Below, piece after piece: positions 19,843 through 29,748 of a DNA stretch of 64,000 nucleotides. Position 1 is the first letter of the stretch. Every line of letters starts with the position of its first letter. The position numbers and the translations under genes were made by a program. The stretch is from an uncultured Brachyspira sp. (GTDB lineage Bacteria; Spirochaetota; Brachyspiria; Brachyspirales; Brachyspiraceae): contig NZ_CAJUPR010000002.1 of the NCBI RefSeq assembly GCF_910588665.1, positions 128,031 through 192,030 on the forward strand, written 5' to 3'. The notes below the pieces were generated by a model, which did no database searches, was not told the DNA's origin, and worked only from the letters and a program-made list of their open reading frames with translations.

Positions 19843-19871
19843 TTGACATTATATATATAATTATGTAAACT
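19843..19871 (+). promoter_or_regulatory. Candidate promoter of the dehydrogenase gene
   Basis: TTGACA (19843-19848) and TAAACT (19866-19871) are separated by 17 bp, directly after the preceding terminator and about 30 bp before the ATG. Confidence 0.55.
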
Positions 19872-19901
19872 TTATTATTCTCAATTAAAAAGGTATATAT
19901 A

Positions 19902-20906
19902 ATGATTAAAGTCAAAGCAAAAGAATTAATGGATGCTGTTTATAATAAATTTAAAAATGCAGGAGTGCCAAACGAACAGGCTTCAATTGTAACAGACCTA
20001 TTAATTTACGCCGATATAAGAGGCATACATTCTCATGGCGTATTAAGAACGGAGCATTATATAGAAAGAATAAAAGCAGGAGGAATAAATTTAAACTCAA
20101 AATTCAATATAGAAATAAAAAGACCTTCCTTTGCATTGATGGATGCCGACGGAGGATTCGGGCATATGGCAGCTTGCTATGCTATGGAATGGGCTTTGGA
20201 AACAGCTGAAAAACAAGGAATCGCCTTAATAGGAATAAAAAACAGCAGTCATGCAGGAGCTTTAGGTTATTATAATAAAATGGCAATAGATAAAAATAAA
20301 GTTTCTCTCATAATGCTTAATACGGATCCATGCGTTATACCATTCGGAGGAAAAAGATCTTTTTTCGGCACCAATCCTATAAGCTACGGATTTCCCGCTA
20401 AAAAAGATTTTATATTAGGAGACATGGCGACAAGCGAGGTATCTTTAGGACGCATATTTACAGCCCGCAAAAATAATGAAACAGTTCCTATGAATTGGGG
20501 TGTTGATGAAAACGGCAATCCCAGTTCAAATCCTAATGAAATAAAATATGTTGTACCTTTCGGGGGAGTAAAAGGCTACTTAATAATGACTATGGTTGAA
20601 GCTTTTACAGGGCTTTTAATAGGAAATGCATACTGCGGTAATTTAGTAAAAATGTACGGAGATATGGATAAAAAAAGAAATCTATCTGTATTTATGCTGG
20701 TTATTGATCCTGCCGTTTATAATGATTTGGAAGCATATTTAAATATAGTTCAGTCATTCATAGATGATATAAGAAAAGAACCCGCATTAAAAGAAGGTGA
20801 AAACATATCAGTACCAGGAGAAAAAAAAGAGGCTTGCTCTGTAAATTATTTAAAAAACGGTATACCTTTGCCTGAACATGTTTATAATTATATTTTTGAT
20901 ATATAA
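19902..20906 (+). CDS. Ldh2/AllD-family NAD(P)H dehydrogenase (malate/lactate/ureidoglycolate type)
   Basis: A 334-residue oxidoreductase of the family that includes ureidoglycolate, malate and 2,3-diketogulonate dehydrogenases, a fold distinct from classical Rossmann enzymes. Motifs are ADIRGIHSHGVLRTEHY with the conserved His, the NSSHAGALGYY loop, FFGTNPISYGFPA and PFGGVKGYLIMTMVEAFTG. Full length and single-gene, with a promoter and ribosome-binding site. The substrate cannot be fixed by eye; overall it reads closest to AllD, but no allantoin pathway is nearby. Confidence 0.8.
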   Translation: MIKVKAKELMDAVYNKFKNAGVPNEQASIVTDLLIYADIRGIHSHGVLRTEHYIERIKAGGINLNSKFNIEIKRPSFALMDADGGFGHMAACYAMEWALETAEKQGIALIGIKNSSHAGALGYYNKMAIDKNKVSLIMLNTDPCVIPFGGKRSFFGTNPISYGFPAKKDFILGDMATSEVSLGRIFTARKNNETVPMNWGVDENGNPSSNPNEIKYVVPFGGVKGYLIMTMVEAFTGLLIGNAYCGNLVKMYGDMDKKRNLSVFMLVIDPAVYNDLEAYLNIVQSFIDDIRKEPALKEGENISVPGEKKEACSVNYLKNGIPLPEHVYNYIFDI

Positions 20907-20951
20907 ATTTCATATAATTAAATGACCGATTAAAATCAGTATTTATTATTT

Positions 20952-21812
20952 TTATCTTCTGCCTGCATTATTATCATCATCAATATTAAGGCTTAATATT
21001 CTAAGGCCCTCATCGCCTAGTACCGATTTTAAAGCTATTAAAAAAGCCGTATCTGTGCTTGAAGCAATATTGCTTTTATAAAGCTTCATAGCATATCTTG
21101 CCATATTAATACCGTCTCTAACAGAAAAAGAGGCATTATTTATATGAGATTTCTGTAAAAAACCTACAGTTATTTTTAATATCTCATCGTCTGCAAAAGG
21201 AAGATTCATTTTTAATATATCATACTCTTCTTTAATATCGGGAAAAGGCAGTTCTATAGTAGGCTGCAGTCTGGAATGTATATATTCAGGAAGTTCAAAA
21301 GTGCTTGCATCATCATTCATAGTTACTATTATTCTGAAATCGGAATGCGCTTTTATTTTTATTCCTGCTATAACGCTTTCAACATATCTTCTGTCGTCTA
21401 GAAGCGGAGCAAGAGAAGCCCAAGTTTTCTCGCTCATTCTGTTTCCTTCGTCTAATATGGCAACTCCCCCCTTAATCATAGCAGTAACCAAACTAGAAGC
21501 ATGATAGCTTATTTTATTATTTTCGGATATTACAGGAATTATTATTAAATCCTCAGGTCTTGTATCCACAGTACATTGAAATATATAAACCTCTCTTTTA
21601 AGAAGTTCTTTAGCGGCATAATATGAAAGAGTTGTTTTTCCCGCTCCCGGTTTTCCCACTATTCTAGGATTTAAAGGTATATCTTCATTTGAAATTACAT
21701 GCCAAGAAGCCATTATCTGCCTTACTAAATCATTCTGACCTGTCCATTTTATATTCAAATTATCCGAGTGCGATAATGTAAGTTCTATATTTTCTATTTG
21801 CACTTTTTCCAT
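20952..21812 (-). CDS. MoxR-type AAA+ ATPase
   Basis: A 286-residue AAA+ protein of the dynein-related/MoxR type, often a chaperone for metal or cofactor insertion. Walker A is GKPGAGKTTLSYYAA (residues ~53-67), Walker B is GGVAILDEGNRM, and sensor 1 lies in FRIIVTMNDDAST; the helix-2-insert region is SSLVTAMIKGG. Such proteins usually have a von Willebrand factor A partner encoded next to them, but none is visible here. It ends 46 bp from the convergent dehydrogenase. The target is unknown. Confidence 0.8.
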   Translation of the reverse strand: MEKVQIENIELTLSHSDNLNIKWTGQNDLVRQIMASWHVISNEDIPLNPRIVGKPGAGKTTLSYYAAKELLKREVYIFQCTVDTRPEDLIIIPVISENNKISYHASSLVTAMIKGGVAILDEGNRMSEKTWASLAPLLDDRRYVESVIAGIKIKAHSDFRIIVTMNDDASTFELPEYIHSRLQPTIELPFPDIKEEYDILKMNLPFADDEILKITVGFLQKSHINNASFSVRDGINMARYAMKLYKSNIASSTDTAFLIALKSVLGDEGLRILSLNIDDDNNAGRR

Positions 21813-21972
21813 TTTTCTGCCTCTTTGATTTAAGAAATTTGCATGCTTTTAATGATATTATTAATTTTATAAAAAGTCAATTATTTATAATAATTTTAAA
21901 AATATATATTGATTATTTAAGTTTAATTTATATATTAATTGTTATAGAAAAAAACTAAAGGGTATTAATTAT

Positions 21973-23007
21973 ATGGTAAGAATTTTTTTAATTTTTTTTA
22001 TATTGATTATTATATCATGCAATTCAGACAAATATAATAATGATGATTTTTTTAATGATGAAATAGAAATATCCGAATTTTATCTTCTTGAGGGCAATAT
22101 ATCCGGAGAAGATGCATCTATGTATTTATATGTAAATGAAAAGAAAGGAAAGCTAAGCGGATATTATTATACTAAAGATAAAAAGGCTTTAATTTCAGGA
22201 AGCATCAAAAATAATAAATTAATTCTAAATGAGATAGATAAAAATAATAATATATATGCATCCATATCTGGCAATTTAAGCGATGATATAATCTTTAATG
22301 CCGAAATAAGATACGATGAAACAAATGAAGTTAAGGATATGGAGTTTCATTTAAATAGAAACTTACCTGTATATTATGCAGATATAATAGACTATTATAA
22401 AAATGAAAGCATAAGTAATTCCATATTTTCATATCATAGAACATTATTATCATTTAGAAAAAATAATAATAAAGAAGATTCAGATATTGAAACATCATTA
22501 AATTATATAGAAGAGGAATGCAGTAATTACTATAATGAATGGAAAACATTGATTTCGGATAATACAGGCAATATAACCTATGAAATAGATAATACTGTAA
22601 ATGTGGGATATATAGATGATAAAGTAATAGCACTTGATAATTATTCCTTAATGTATACGGGCGGATATGATAAAACTTCTGTAAATATTCAGGAAGTATT
22701 TTCTTTGGAAAGCTCAAATCTTATTACCATAAGAGATTTAATAGGCAATTTTAATAATAATAATCTTATTTCATTAATGAGAGAAAAAATTCTTATGTCT
22801 GGAAGAAACGAAGAAGATTATTATGATTTTAATACAGTAACATTAGAAAGCTCCACTTTCAGAATACTGCCTAATTCTATTAATTTTATATGGCAGACTG
22901 ATGATATAGCGCCTTACTCTTTAGGGATAACAGAAATAAGCTTTGATTTTAAAGAACTTAAGCCATATATAAGAGAAGATTCTCCTCTATACTATTTATT
23001 TTTATAA
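21973..23007 (+). CDS. Putative lipoprotein, unknown function
   Basis: A 344-residue protein with a short hydrophobic leader ending in the lipobox IISC, so Cys16 would be lipid-modified. The mature part is Asn/Asp/Glu-rich. The first half (SGEDASMYLYVNEKKGKLSGYYYTK) reads as antiparallel beta strands; the second half has a FSLESSNLITIRDLIG segment that resembles the DUF3298/RsiV-like fold of other bacterial surface proteins, a tentative match. It precedes ssb on the same strand and may be outer-membrane or periplasmic. Confidence 0.65.
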   Translation: MVRIFLIFFILIIISCNSDKYNNDDFFNDEIEISEFYLLEGNISGEDASMYLYVNEKKGKLSGYYYTKDKKALISGSIKNNKLILNEIDKNNNIYASISGNLSDDIIFNAEIRYDETNEVKDMEFHLNRNLPVYYADIIDYYKNESISNSIFSYHRTLLSFRKNNNKEDSDIETSLNYIEEECSNYYNEWKTLISDNTGNITYEIDNTVNVGYIDDKVIALDNYSLMYTGGYDKTSVNIQEVFSLESSNLITIRDLIGNFNNNNLISLMREKILMSGRNEEDYYDFNTVTLESSTFRILPNSINFIWQTDDIAPYSLGITEISFDFKELKPYIREDSPLYYLFL

Positions 23008-23085
23008 TTTTTATAAAAACGGGCTTAAATTAATAAAAATATTTGTTTAACTATTAGCATTAAGAATAATTTAAGGAGTTATAAT

Positions 23086-23502
23086 ATGTCTGGAAATGCT
23101 AATATAGTAATAATAGAGGGAAGATTAACAAAGGATCCTTCATATATGAAAACTAAAAACGGCAAATCTTTATGCAGATTTTCTATAGCTAATAACAGAT
23201 ATTACTATACAAACGGAGTTTTTCAAAAGGAAGTTTATTTTTTTGATTTGATTACTTGGGGATACAGCGCAGATAAAGCAGCTGTAAGCCTATTTAAAGG
23301 AAAGCATGTACTTGTAAACGGAGAATTAAGACAAAATATTTATACTGCTAAAGACGGAAGCAGAAAAACATCTTTTTATATACTGGCTCTTGATATAAAG
23401 AATTTAGATAAAAAATCCGTAGGAAATGCCTCATATTCAAAAACGGCAAACAGCCAGATAGTATCCGATTTTATTGAGGATAATCTAGAGGAAGTATTTT
23501 AG
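23086..23502 (+). CDS. ssb: Single-stranded DNA-binding protein
   Basis: A 138-residue OB-fold protein that coats single-stranded DNA in replication and repair. It shows the typical order IVIIEGRLTKDPSYMKTKNG, CRFSIANNRYY, the VYFFDLITWG strand, AVSLFKGKHVLVNGELRQ and a short linker. The C-terminus is acidic and ends in F (IEDNLEEVF), a variant of the usual DDDIPF tip that recruits partner proteins. The last 32 bp overlap the convergent tmk gene tail to tail. Confidence 0.92.
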   Translation: MSGNANIVIIEGRLTKDPSYMKTKNGKSLCRFSIANNRYYYTNGVFQKEVYFFDLITWGYSADKAAVSLFKGKHVLVNGELRQNIYTAKDGSRKTSFYILALDIKNLDKKSVGNASYSKTANSQIVSDFIEDNLEEVF

Positions 23503-24082
23503 AATCTCTGATAATATTCAGAATATTATTGTTAATATATTCTTCATCTTTAGAGGCGTCTATATGATGTATATAAGATGCATTAAAAGAATTAAATATT
23601 TTATCAACATCCTCCAAATAATTTTTGTTTTCAAATCTATCAACAAATCCTCTTTTTTTCATAATTCTTTTTAATGCCGTTTCTATAGTAAGATGAAATA
23701 TAAAAACTAAATCAGGTTCTAATATAAAATCTTTATGAAGATTATATATATATTCTTTATCTATTCCCTTAGCGCCCTGATATGCTATAGAAGAGTATAT
23801 ATATCTGTCAAGAACTATTACATATCCGTCATTAACAGCGGGTTTTATCATATGCTTAATATGTTCCTTTCTGTCAGCTATAAATAAAGATAATTCCTCT
23901 TCAGGTTTCAAATCTTTAGAGAGCATACTTTCCCTAAGCTTAGAACCGTAATATGCATGCGTAGGTTCAAAAGTATATATAGATTTTATACCTAGTTTAT
24001 TCAGACTGTCAGTAAGCATCATACCTATGCTTGATTTACCAGACCCGTCAATGCCCTCTAATACTATTAATTTTCCTTTCAT
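23471..24082 (-). CDS. tmk: Thymidylate kinase
   Basis: This enzyme phosphorylates dTMP to dTDP for DNA synthesis. The 203-residue product has the P-loop GIDGSGKS at residues 10-17, the dTMP-binding FEPTHAYYG segment, ADRKEHIKHMIKPA and the VIVLDRYIYSSIAYQGAKG stretch with the DRY motif. Length is normal. Its last 32 bp lie inside the end of ssb on the other strand, leaving no room for a terminator between them. mraY lies upstream on the same strand. Confidence 0.92.
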   Translation of the reverse strand: MKGKLIVLEGIDGSGKSSIGMMLTDSLNKLGIKSIYTFEPTHAYYGSKLRESMLSKDLKPEEELSLFIADRKEHIKHMIKPAVNDGYVIVLDRYIYSSIAYQGAKGIDKEYIYNLHKDFILEPDLVFIFHLTIETALKRIMKKRGFVDRFENKNYLEDVDKIFNSFNASYIHHIDASKDEEYINNNILNIIRDSKILPLDYPQ

Positions 24083-24138
24083 AATTTTTTCCTCTGACTT
24101 AAATATAACAATTATTTAAATACAATGTTATATTTATT

Positions 24139-25287
24139 TTATCTTATTTTTAGAGTGGCTATTCCCACAATAGCGGCTATTATTCCTATTATATAGAATC
24201 TGAAAACAACCTGAGTTTCCTTCCAGCCAGACTTTTCAAAATGATGATGCAAAGGAGCCATTTTAAATACTCTCCTCTTAAAAAGCTTATAAGAAAATAC
24301 CTGCAAGACTACGCTGAATGCTTCGGCAACATAAACTGCGCCTATAATTAGAAGAAGAAGTTCATGTTTTATAAATAAGGCTATGATACCTAATACACCG
24401 CCTAAAGACAAGCTGCCTACATCTCCCATAAAAACCTGAGCAGGGTGCGCATTAAACCATAAAAAACCTAAACCTGCACCGATTAAAGCACCTACAAAAA
24501 CGGTAACCTCTCCAGAATCCGCTATAAAAGGTATCTTTAAATATGTTGATATTAAAGAGTTTCCTGATACATAGGAAAGAACAGCCAAAGCCATCGACAT
24601 TATTATTAAAAGCCCTATTGCAAGCCCGTCTAATCCGTCCGTTAAATTTACGGCATTGCTCATACTTACAACTACAAATGCGGCAAAAGGTATATAAAGA
24701 ATTTTTAAATCTATATATATTGTGCTTGCAAACGGAAGAAATATATTTGAAGAAGCAATCTGAGCAACCTTTACAGCTTCCAATACTCCTATGCCCTGAT
24801 TAAGTTCAAATGTCATTAAAAATGCAGACTTATCAAAATAATATAAATAGATTCCTATTACAGCGCCTGCTAAGGTTTGAAAAAAGATTTTATATTTTCC
24901 GGGAAGACCCTTTGAATTTTTATATTTAATTTTTAAAAAATCATCTAAAAATCCAGATACGGAAAGTATTATTAAAGATGCAGTTAAAAGAATAATTTTT
25001 GAATTATCAAGCTTTCCCCATAGAAGTACGCTTATTAATATACTTCCTACAATAAATATCCCACCCATAGTAGGAGTGCCTGTTTTTATAAGATGCGTTT
25101 CAGGACCGTCATCTCTTACAATCTGACCAAAATTTAATTTTTTTAATTTTTTTATAATATTAGGGGCAAATAAAAGCACCAATATTAAGGCAGTGCCGAC
25201 AGCTCCTGCGGTTCTGAATGTAATATATCTGAATATATTAAAGCCAAAGAATGATTCTCTTAACGGATAAAAAATTTCATACAACAT
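24139..25287 (-). CDS. mraY: Phospho-N-acetylmuramoyl-pentapeptide-transferase
   Basis: An integral membrane enzyme that joins UDP-MurNAc-pentapeptide to undecaprenyl phosphate, making lipid I. The 382-residue product has about ten helices and the family signatures GTPTMGGIFIV, the DDFLK Asp pair near residue 115, NAVNLTDGLDGLAIG, FMGDVGSLSLGG and the MAPLHHHFEKSGW loop. Full length. It is separated from the mur/fts cluster in which it is usually found. A consensus-like promoter lies just upstream. Confidence 0.95.
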   Translation of the reverse strand: MLYEIFYPLRESFFGFNIFRYITFRTAGAVGTALILVLLFAPNIIKKLKKLNFGQIVRDDGPETHLIKTGTPTMGGIFIVGSILISVLLWGKLDNSKIILLTASLIILSVSGFLDDFLKIKYKNSKGLPGKYKIFFQTLAGAVIGIYLYYFDKSAFLMTFELNQGIGVLEAVKVAQIASSNIFLPFASTIYIDLKILYIPFAAFVVVSMSNAVNLTDGLDGLAIGLLIIMSMALAVLSYVSGNSLISTYLKIPFIADSGEVTVFVGALIGAGLGFLWFNAHPAQVFMGDVGSLSLGGVLGIIALFIKHELLLLIIGAVYVAEAFSVVLQVFSYKLFKRRVFKMAPLHHHFEKSGWKETQVVFRFYIIGIIAAIVGIATLKIR

Positions 25288-25328
25288 TATTATTAAAAGC
25301 CTTTATATAAAGTAAAAAAAGTTACTCT

Positions 25329-25357
25329 ATACTATTATATATAAACCGTTTTGTCAA
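25329..25357 (-). promoter_or_regulatory. Candidate promoter of mraY
   Basis: On the minus strand TTGACA (25357-25352), a 17-bp spacer and TAGTAT (25334-25329) precede the mraY ATG by about 40 bp. Confidence 0.55.
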
Positions 25358-25417
25358 TTGAATATATTATGTTAATTAATATTTTTTATATTTCAGCATA
25401 TTAAAAACTTATAAAAC

Positions 25418-28276
25418 CTAATCAGCACTTACAAGTTTATCTTCGCTGTTATTAACCTTTCCGTCTTTATCAACTTTTACGGTAAATATTTTTGATACTC
25501 CCTTCTCTTCAGCCGTTATTCCGTAATATGCATCGGCGATAGTAGCCGCAACTTCATCATGCGTAATAATTAAAAATTGAGTTTTTGCAGAAAGATTTTT
25601 AACCATATTCTTATATCTGATGATATTTGCACCGTCAAGAGCCGCATCAACCTCATCAAGTATGCAGAAAGGACTTGGTCTGTATAAAAATATTGCAAAT
25701 ACCAAAGCAAGTCCCGTCATAGTAAGCTCGCCCCCAGAATAAGATACTATATTCTCCATTTTTTTACCAGGAGGCTGAGCGAATATATCTATAGGACTGT
25801 TTAATAAATCCTCTTCATTTTGTATTTTTAATCCCGCATTTCCTCCTCCGAATAATATCTTAAAAGTTTCAGAGAACTTTTTATTTATTTCATTAAATGT
25901 TTTTAAAAAGTCTTCTCCAGCTTTTTTATTGGCATCGGCTATTATTTTTAATATTTCCTCTTTTGATTTTTCTAAATCTTCCCTCTGCTTTGTTAAAAAT
26001 TCAAATCTGTTTTTAGCCTCTTGATATTCATCTAATGCCATCTCATTAATATGACCTAAATTTTTAATTTTTTCATTGACGGCTGAAAGTTTATTTTTAT
26101 AAGCCTCCTCATCTATAAGATTTTTCGTATTATCTTCAAAATCTTTTAAGTTAAGGGCATGATTTTCATAGAAATGAGTATATATATCATTTATTTTATC
26201 TCTGCTTTGATTTATTCTTTCGCTTACCCTTGTAATATTTTCATTTATTTCATTTAATTTTTTTATCCTTTTGGCATGGCTTACTTCGAAATTTGATAAT
26301 ACCGATTCGGCTTTTTTTATTTCATTGGCTTTATGTCTTGCTTCGCTTTCAGTTTTGGATTTCTTCTTTTCCAATTCCTTATAATTTACAGAGTTCTCTT
26401 TATACTCATCATTAAGTCTTTTATAATCTTCCTCAAGTCTATTTATCTTATCATTAAGCGAATTAAACTCATCTTCAATTATTTTTATGCTTTTTATTAT
26501 CATCTCTTTTCTGTCTTCTGAAGCTTTTTTATTAGTTTCATATTTAGCCCTTTCTATTGTGAGAGTTGTAAGCATAGAATTAGATTTATTAATACTTTCC
26601 GTTGATATTTTTATTTCATTATTAAAATCTTCTATTTTACTGCAATTGATTTTTATAAAGTTTTCCAAATCAGCAATTTCCTTATCTATAAACTCCTTCT
26701 GCATATAAGCGCCTTCCTTATCAAAGAGCAAATCCACAAAAGGATCTTTTATTCTTGTATATTCTTTAAATATGTCCTGCAGAAATAAAGCATCTTTTTT
26801 TTCGGTATCCAAACTTTCGCCTAAACTTTTAATAAAACCTGATAATGAATTAAAACTAAGCTCATTAAAATTTGAAAATACTTCGTCTTCTTCAAATTCT
26901 TTTATAGTTTTCATTTTCATATTAATTGAATTAAGCAGATTATTAAATCCTATATCTATATCATTTTCATGCTTGCCTATATTCTGATAAAAGCTGTTTC
27001 CCATAACATCTTTTTTCTTCTCATCTATCTCGGTAATAATTTTATTTATAACCTCTAATTGTCTTTCTCTTGCATCGCTGATTTTCAAAGATGCATTTTG
27101 ATTTTCCTGAGTAAGCATTGATATTTGATTATTAAGGCTGGCTATTTTATTCTGCTCATTTGCAATATTGCTCTCTTCGGCTTCCTGTTCTTTCAAAGAT
27201 TTTTCTATATTTTCGGCTGTGATTTTTGCCTCTTCTTCAAGCTCTTCTATTTTATTTTTATCCTCCTCCATTCTTTTTAATAATATATTTTTTCTATTTA
27301 TGGTTTCTTCTCTTTCTTTGCCTGAATTATCCAATTGATTTTTTAATTGATTTGACATCTTTTCTGTATGCATAAGTTCCGTAACTATAAGAGAAACCTG
27401 TTTATCAAGCTCTATAGATAATGTTCTGGTCTCTTCAAATTTTAAAAGCTCCTCCTGTTTCTGTTTATCCAAATCCTGCAGTTCTTTTTCCAATTCCAGT
27501 TTTTTATTAATATTCTCCTCAAGATTCTTACTCTGCTCTTCTAAAGTAATTTTTATTTTTTTTATATGATTAACATTCAGGCTTATATTTATTTTTTTAT
27601 GCTCATCTTTAAGATTATAATATTTTTCTGTTCTGACTGCCTGATCTTTTAAAGATTTATAATGCTTATCAGCATTTTTTATTTCTATTTTTACATTGTC
27701 AAGATTCCTTTCGGATTCTTCCAGCTTTTTAGCTGCCTCTCTTCTTCTTTCAAGATATTTGCTTATTCCTGCGGCATTTTCAATAATAATTCTTCTCTCT
27801 TCAGGTCTCTGTTTTGCAATATCAGATACTGTGCCCTGCTTAATAACAGAATATGCATTTTTTCCTATACCAGTATCCAAAAACATATCAACTATATCTT
27901 TTAATCTTACCTGCTCATTATTTATATAGTATTCTGATAAACCCTTTCTGTAATATTTGCGTGTCACTATAACATCGTCTGTATCATACTTTTTTATCCA
28001 TCTTGATTTATTATCCAAAGTAAGAACTATTTGAGCCATAGAAGACGGTTTTCTGGTATCTGTGCCATGAAATATAACGCTTTCAAGTCCTTTAGAGCTG
28101 TCTATTCTAAGTCTGCTTGCCGACTGTTCGCCCATAACCCATAAAAAAGCCTCAACTATATTGCTTTTGCCTATTCCGTTAGGTCCGAGCACCACAGTAA
28201 CGCCTTCATTAAACTCTATATTTGTTTCTATAGCAAATGATTTGAATCCATGTAAATTAAGATTCTTTATGTACAT
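25418..28276 (-). CDS. smc: Chromosome segregation ATPase SMC, short form
   Basis: SMC condenses and segregates the chromosome with ScpAB. The ATPase head is split: Walker A GPNGIGKSNIVEAF starts near residue 32 and the C-terminal signature and Walker B are SYSGGELTMTGLAL and FCILDEVDAALDGAN. Long coiled coils lie between. At 952 residues it is shorter than the usual ~1150-1200. In the middle (about 410-560) I cannot find the canonical glycine-rich hinge domain, only a short non-coiled segment. ScpA/ScpB are not in the window. Two parS-like sites at 62.9 kb are potential loading points through ParB. Confidence 0.9.
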   Translation of the reverse strand: MYIKNLNLHGFKSFAIETNIEFNEGVTVVLGPNGIGKSNIVEAFLWVMGEQSASRLRIDSSKGLESVIFHGTDTRKPSSMAQIVLTLDNKSRWIKKYDTDDVIVTRKYYRKGLSEYYINNEQVRLKDIVDMFLDTGIGKNAYSVIKQGTVSDIAKQRPEERRIIIENAAGISKYLERRREAAKKLEESERNLDNVKIEIKNADKHYKSLKDQAVRTEKYYNLKDEHKKINISLNVNHIKKIKITLEEQSKNLEENINKKLELEKELQDLDKQKQEELLKFEETRTLSIELDKQVSLIVTELMHTEKMSNQLKNQLDNSGKEREETINRKNILLKRMEEDKNKIEELEEEAKITAENIEKSLKEQEAEESNIANEQNKIASLNNQISMLTQENQNASLKISDARERQLEVINKIITEIDEKKKDVMGNSFYQNIGKHENDIDIGFNNLLNSINMKMKTIKEFEEDEVFSNFNELSFNSLSGFIKSLGESLDTEKKDALFLQDIFKEYTRIKDPFVDLLFDKEGAYMQKEFIDKEIADLENFIKINCSKIEDFNNEIKISTESINKSNSMLTTLTIERAKYETNKKASEDRKEMIIKSIKIIEDEFNSLNDKINRLEEDYKRLNDEYKENSVNYKELEKKKSKTESEARHKANEIKKAESVLSNFEVSHAKRIKKLNEINENITRVSERINQSRDKINDIYTHFYENHALNLKDFEDNTKNLIDEEAYKNKLSAVNEKIKNLGHINEMALDEYQEAKNRFEFLTKQREDLEKSKEEILKIIADANKKAGEDFLKTFNEINKKFSETFKILFGGGNAGLKIQNEEDLLNSPIDIFAQPPGKKMENIVSYSGGELTMTGLALVFAIFLYRPSPFCILDEVDAALDGANIIRYKNMVKNLSAKTQFLIITHDEVAATIADAYYGITAEEKGVSKIFTVKVDKDGKVNNSEDKLVSAD

Positions 28277-28565
28277 TTTATTTCCTGTTTTATATTAAAT
28301 ATATATTTTATGATTATACAATTCTTATTAAAAATAATCAATTATTAAATTTAGTATATATAAACACTGTAAACTTGATTCTTTATTGAGGCAGTAATTT
28401 TAATTATGATATTATTTAATGATAAACTTCTGTATATATTGCAAATTAAATTTCAAAAATTAATTTATAATAAAAATTGATATAAATAATATTATTAGTA
28501 TTTAACTATTGCTGAATTAGTATATTTCTAACCCGCAAGACATAGGCTCTGTTTTATCTATCATG

Positions 28566-29672
28566 TCAGCTATATTCATAAACTCTTTTTACTCTGTCAC
28601 CTATATTTGCTAATACCTCATGAGATATTGAGCCTATTCTAATGGCTAAAGTTTCGGCATTAAGTTTTTCATCATTTCCGAATATCAATACTTCATCTTC
28701 AATATTTATATTGCTGCTCCCTATTTCTGCAATGATAAAATCCATGCAAACTCTTCCTCTTAAAGGATAGTATTTACCATTAATTTTTACTTCCCAATTA
28801 TTTGATAATCTTCTTGATAGTCCGTCCGCATATCCTATAGGTATAACAGCGGCTCTTGTGTCTTTTTCTGCAGTCCAAGTCATTCCATAGGATATACTCT
28901 CTCCCTTTTTTATATTCCTAATTAAAACAACTTTAGATTTTAAGCTTAATATCGGCTTTATTCCTAAATCATAAAAATTTTCAGAATATCCGTATAATAT
29001 AATACCTGCTCTGACCATATCAAAATATGCATCTTTATATGATATTATAGCTGCAGAATTAGCACTGTGAGCATTATTTATTTTAATACCATTTTCAGTT
29101 AAATTATTTAAAACATCATTAAAAATTCTTATCTGTCTTTCCGTAAAATGCAGAGAGTTATCATCGTTCATATCTGCAGCTGCATAATGGGTGCTTATGC
29201 CTTCTATTTTTAAAGTATTGTATGATAATACCTTTTTAGCTAAATCAAGCGCATCTTCAGGTCTTACTCCCATTCTGTTTAATCCGGTATCTATCTTTAT
29301 ATAAAGATTTAAGGTCTGTCCTTTATTTTTTAAATATCTGTCATAATAATGAAGACATTCATCATTACTTATAATCGGATTTAAATTATATCTGCATACC
29401 AAACCGCACTCATCTTTGAAATGCTGAAATAATACCAATACAGGAAGTTTTATACCTGCTTCTCTTATTCTTACTCCTTCATCAACATTTGCAACGCCTA
29501 AAGCATAAACTCCGAATCTTTCTAAAGCCTTTGATATCTCTTCAAGTCCATGCCCGTAAGCATTTGCTTTAACAATGCCTAAAAGCTTTACTCCATTTGT
29601 AACAGAGTTTATAATACGAATATTTTTATTTAAAACAGACAAATCAATTTCGGCAATAGTATAATTCGGCAT
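28566..29672 (-). CDS. alr: Alanine racemase
   Basis: This PLP enzyme makes D-alanine for peptidoglycan. The 368-residue product has PLP-binding Lys35 in GIVKANAYGHG and the SISYGMTW segment with the catalytic Tyr, followed by VIPIGYADGLSR. GRVCMDFIIAEIG and the C-terminal DEVLIFG strand also match. Length is normal for the fold-type III family. It lies between smc and a chemoreceptor gene, all leftward, with about 290 bp of AT-rich spacer before smc in which no further gene was seen. Confidence 0.94.
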   Translation of the reverse strand: MPNYTIAEIDLSVLNKNIRIINSVTNGVKLLGIVKANAYGHGLEEISKALERFGVYALGVANVDEGVRIREAGIKLPVLVLFQHFKDECGLVCRYNLNPIISNDECLHYYDRYLKNKGQTLNLYIKIDTGLNRMGVRPEDALDLAKKVLSYNTLKIEGISTHYAAADMNDDNSLHFTERQIRIFNDVLNNLTENGIKINNAHSANSAAIISYKDAYFDMVRAGIILYGYSENFYDLGIKPILSLKSKVVLIRNIKKGESISYGMTWTAEKDTRAAVIPIGYADGLSRRLSNNWEVKINGKYYPLRGRVCMDFIIAEIGSSNINIEDEVLIFGNDEKLNAETLAIRIGSISHEVLANIGDRVKRVYEYS

Positions 29673-29748
29673 AATTTAAACCTGCTTACAATAAATTAAA
29701 AAAACTTTATTAACAATAAAATATAAAAAATAAGATATTATATAATAT

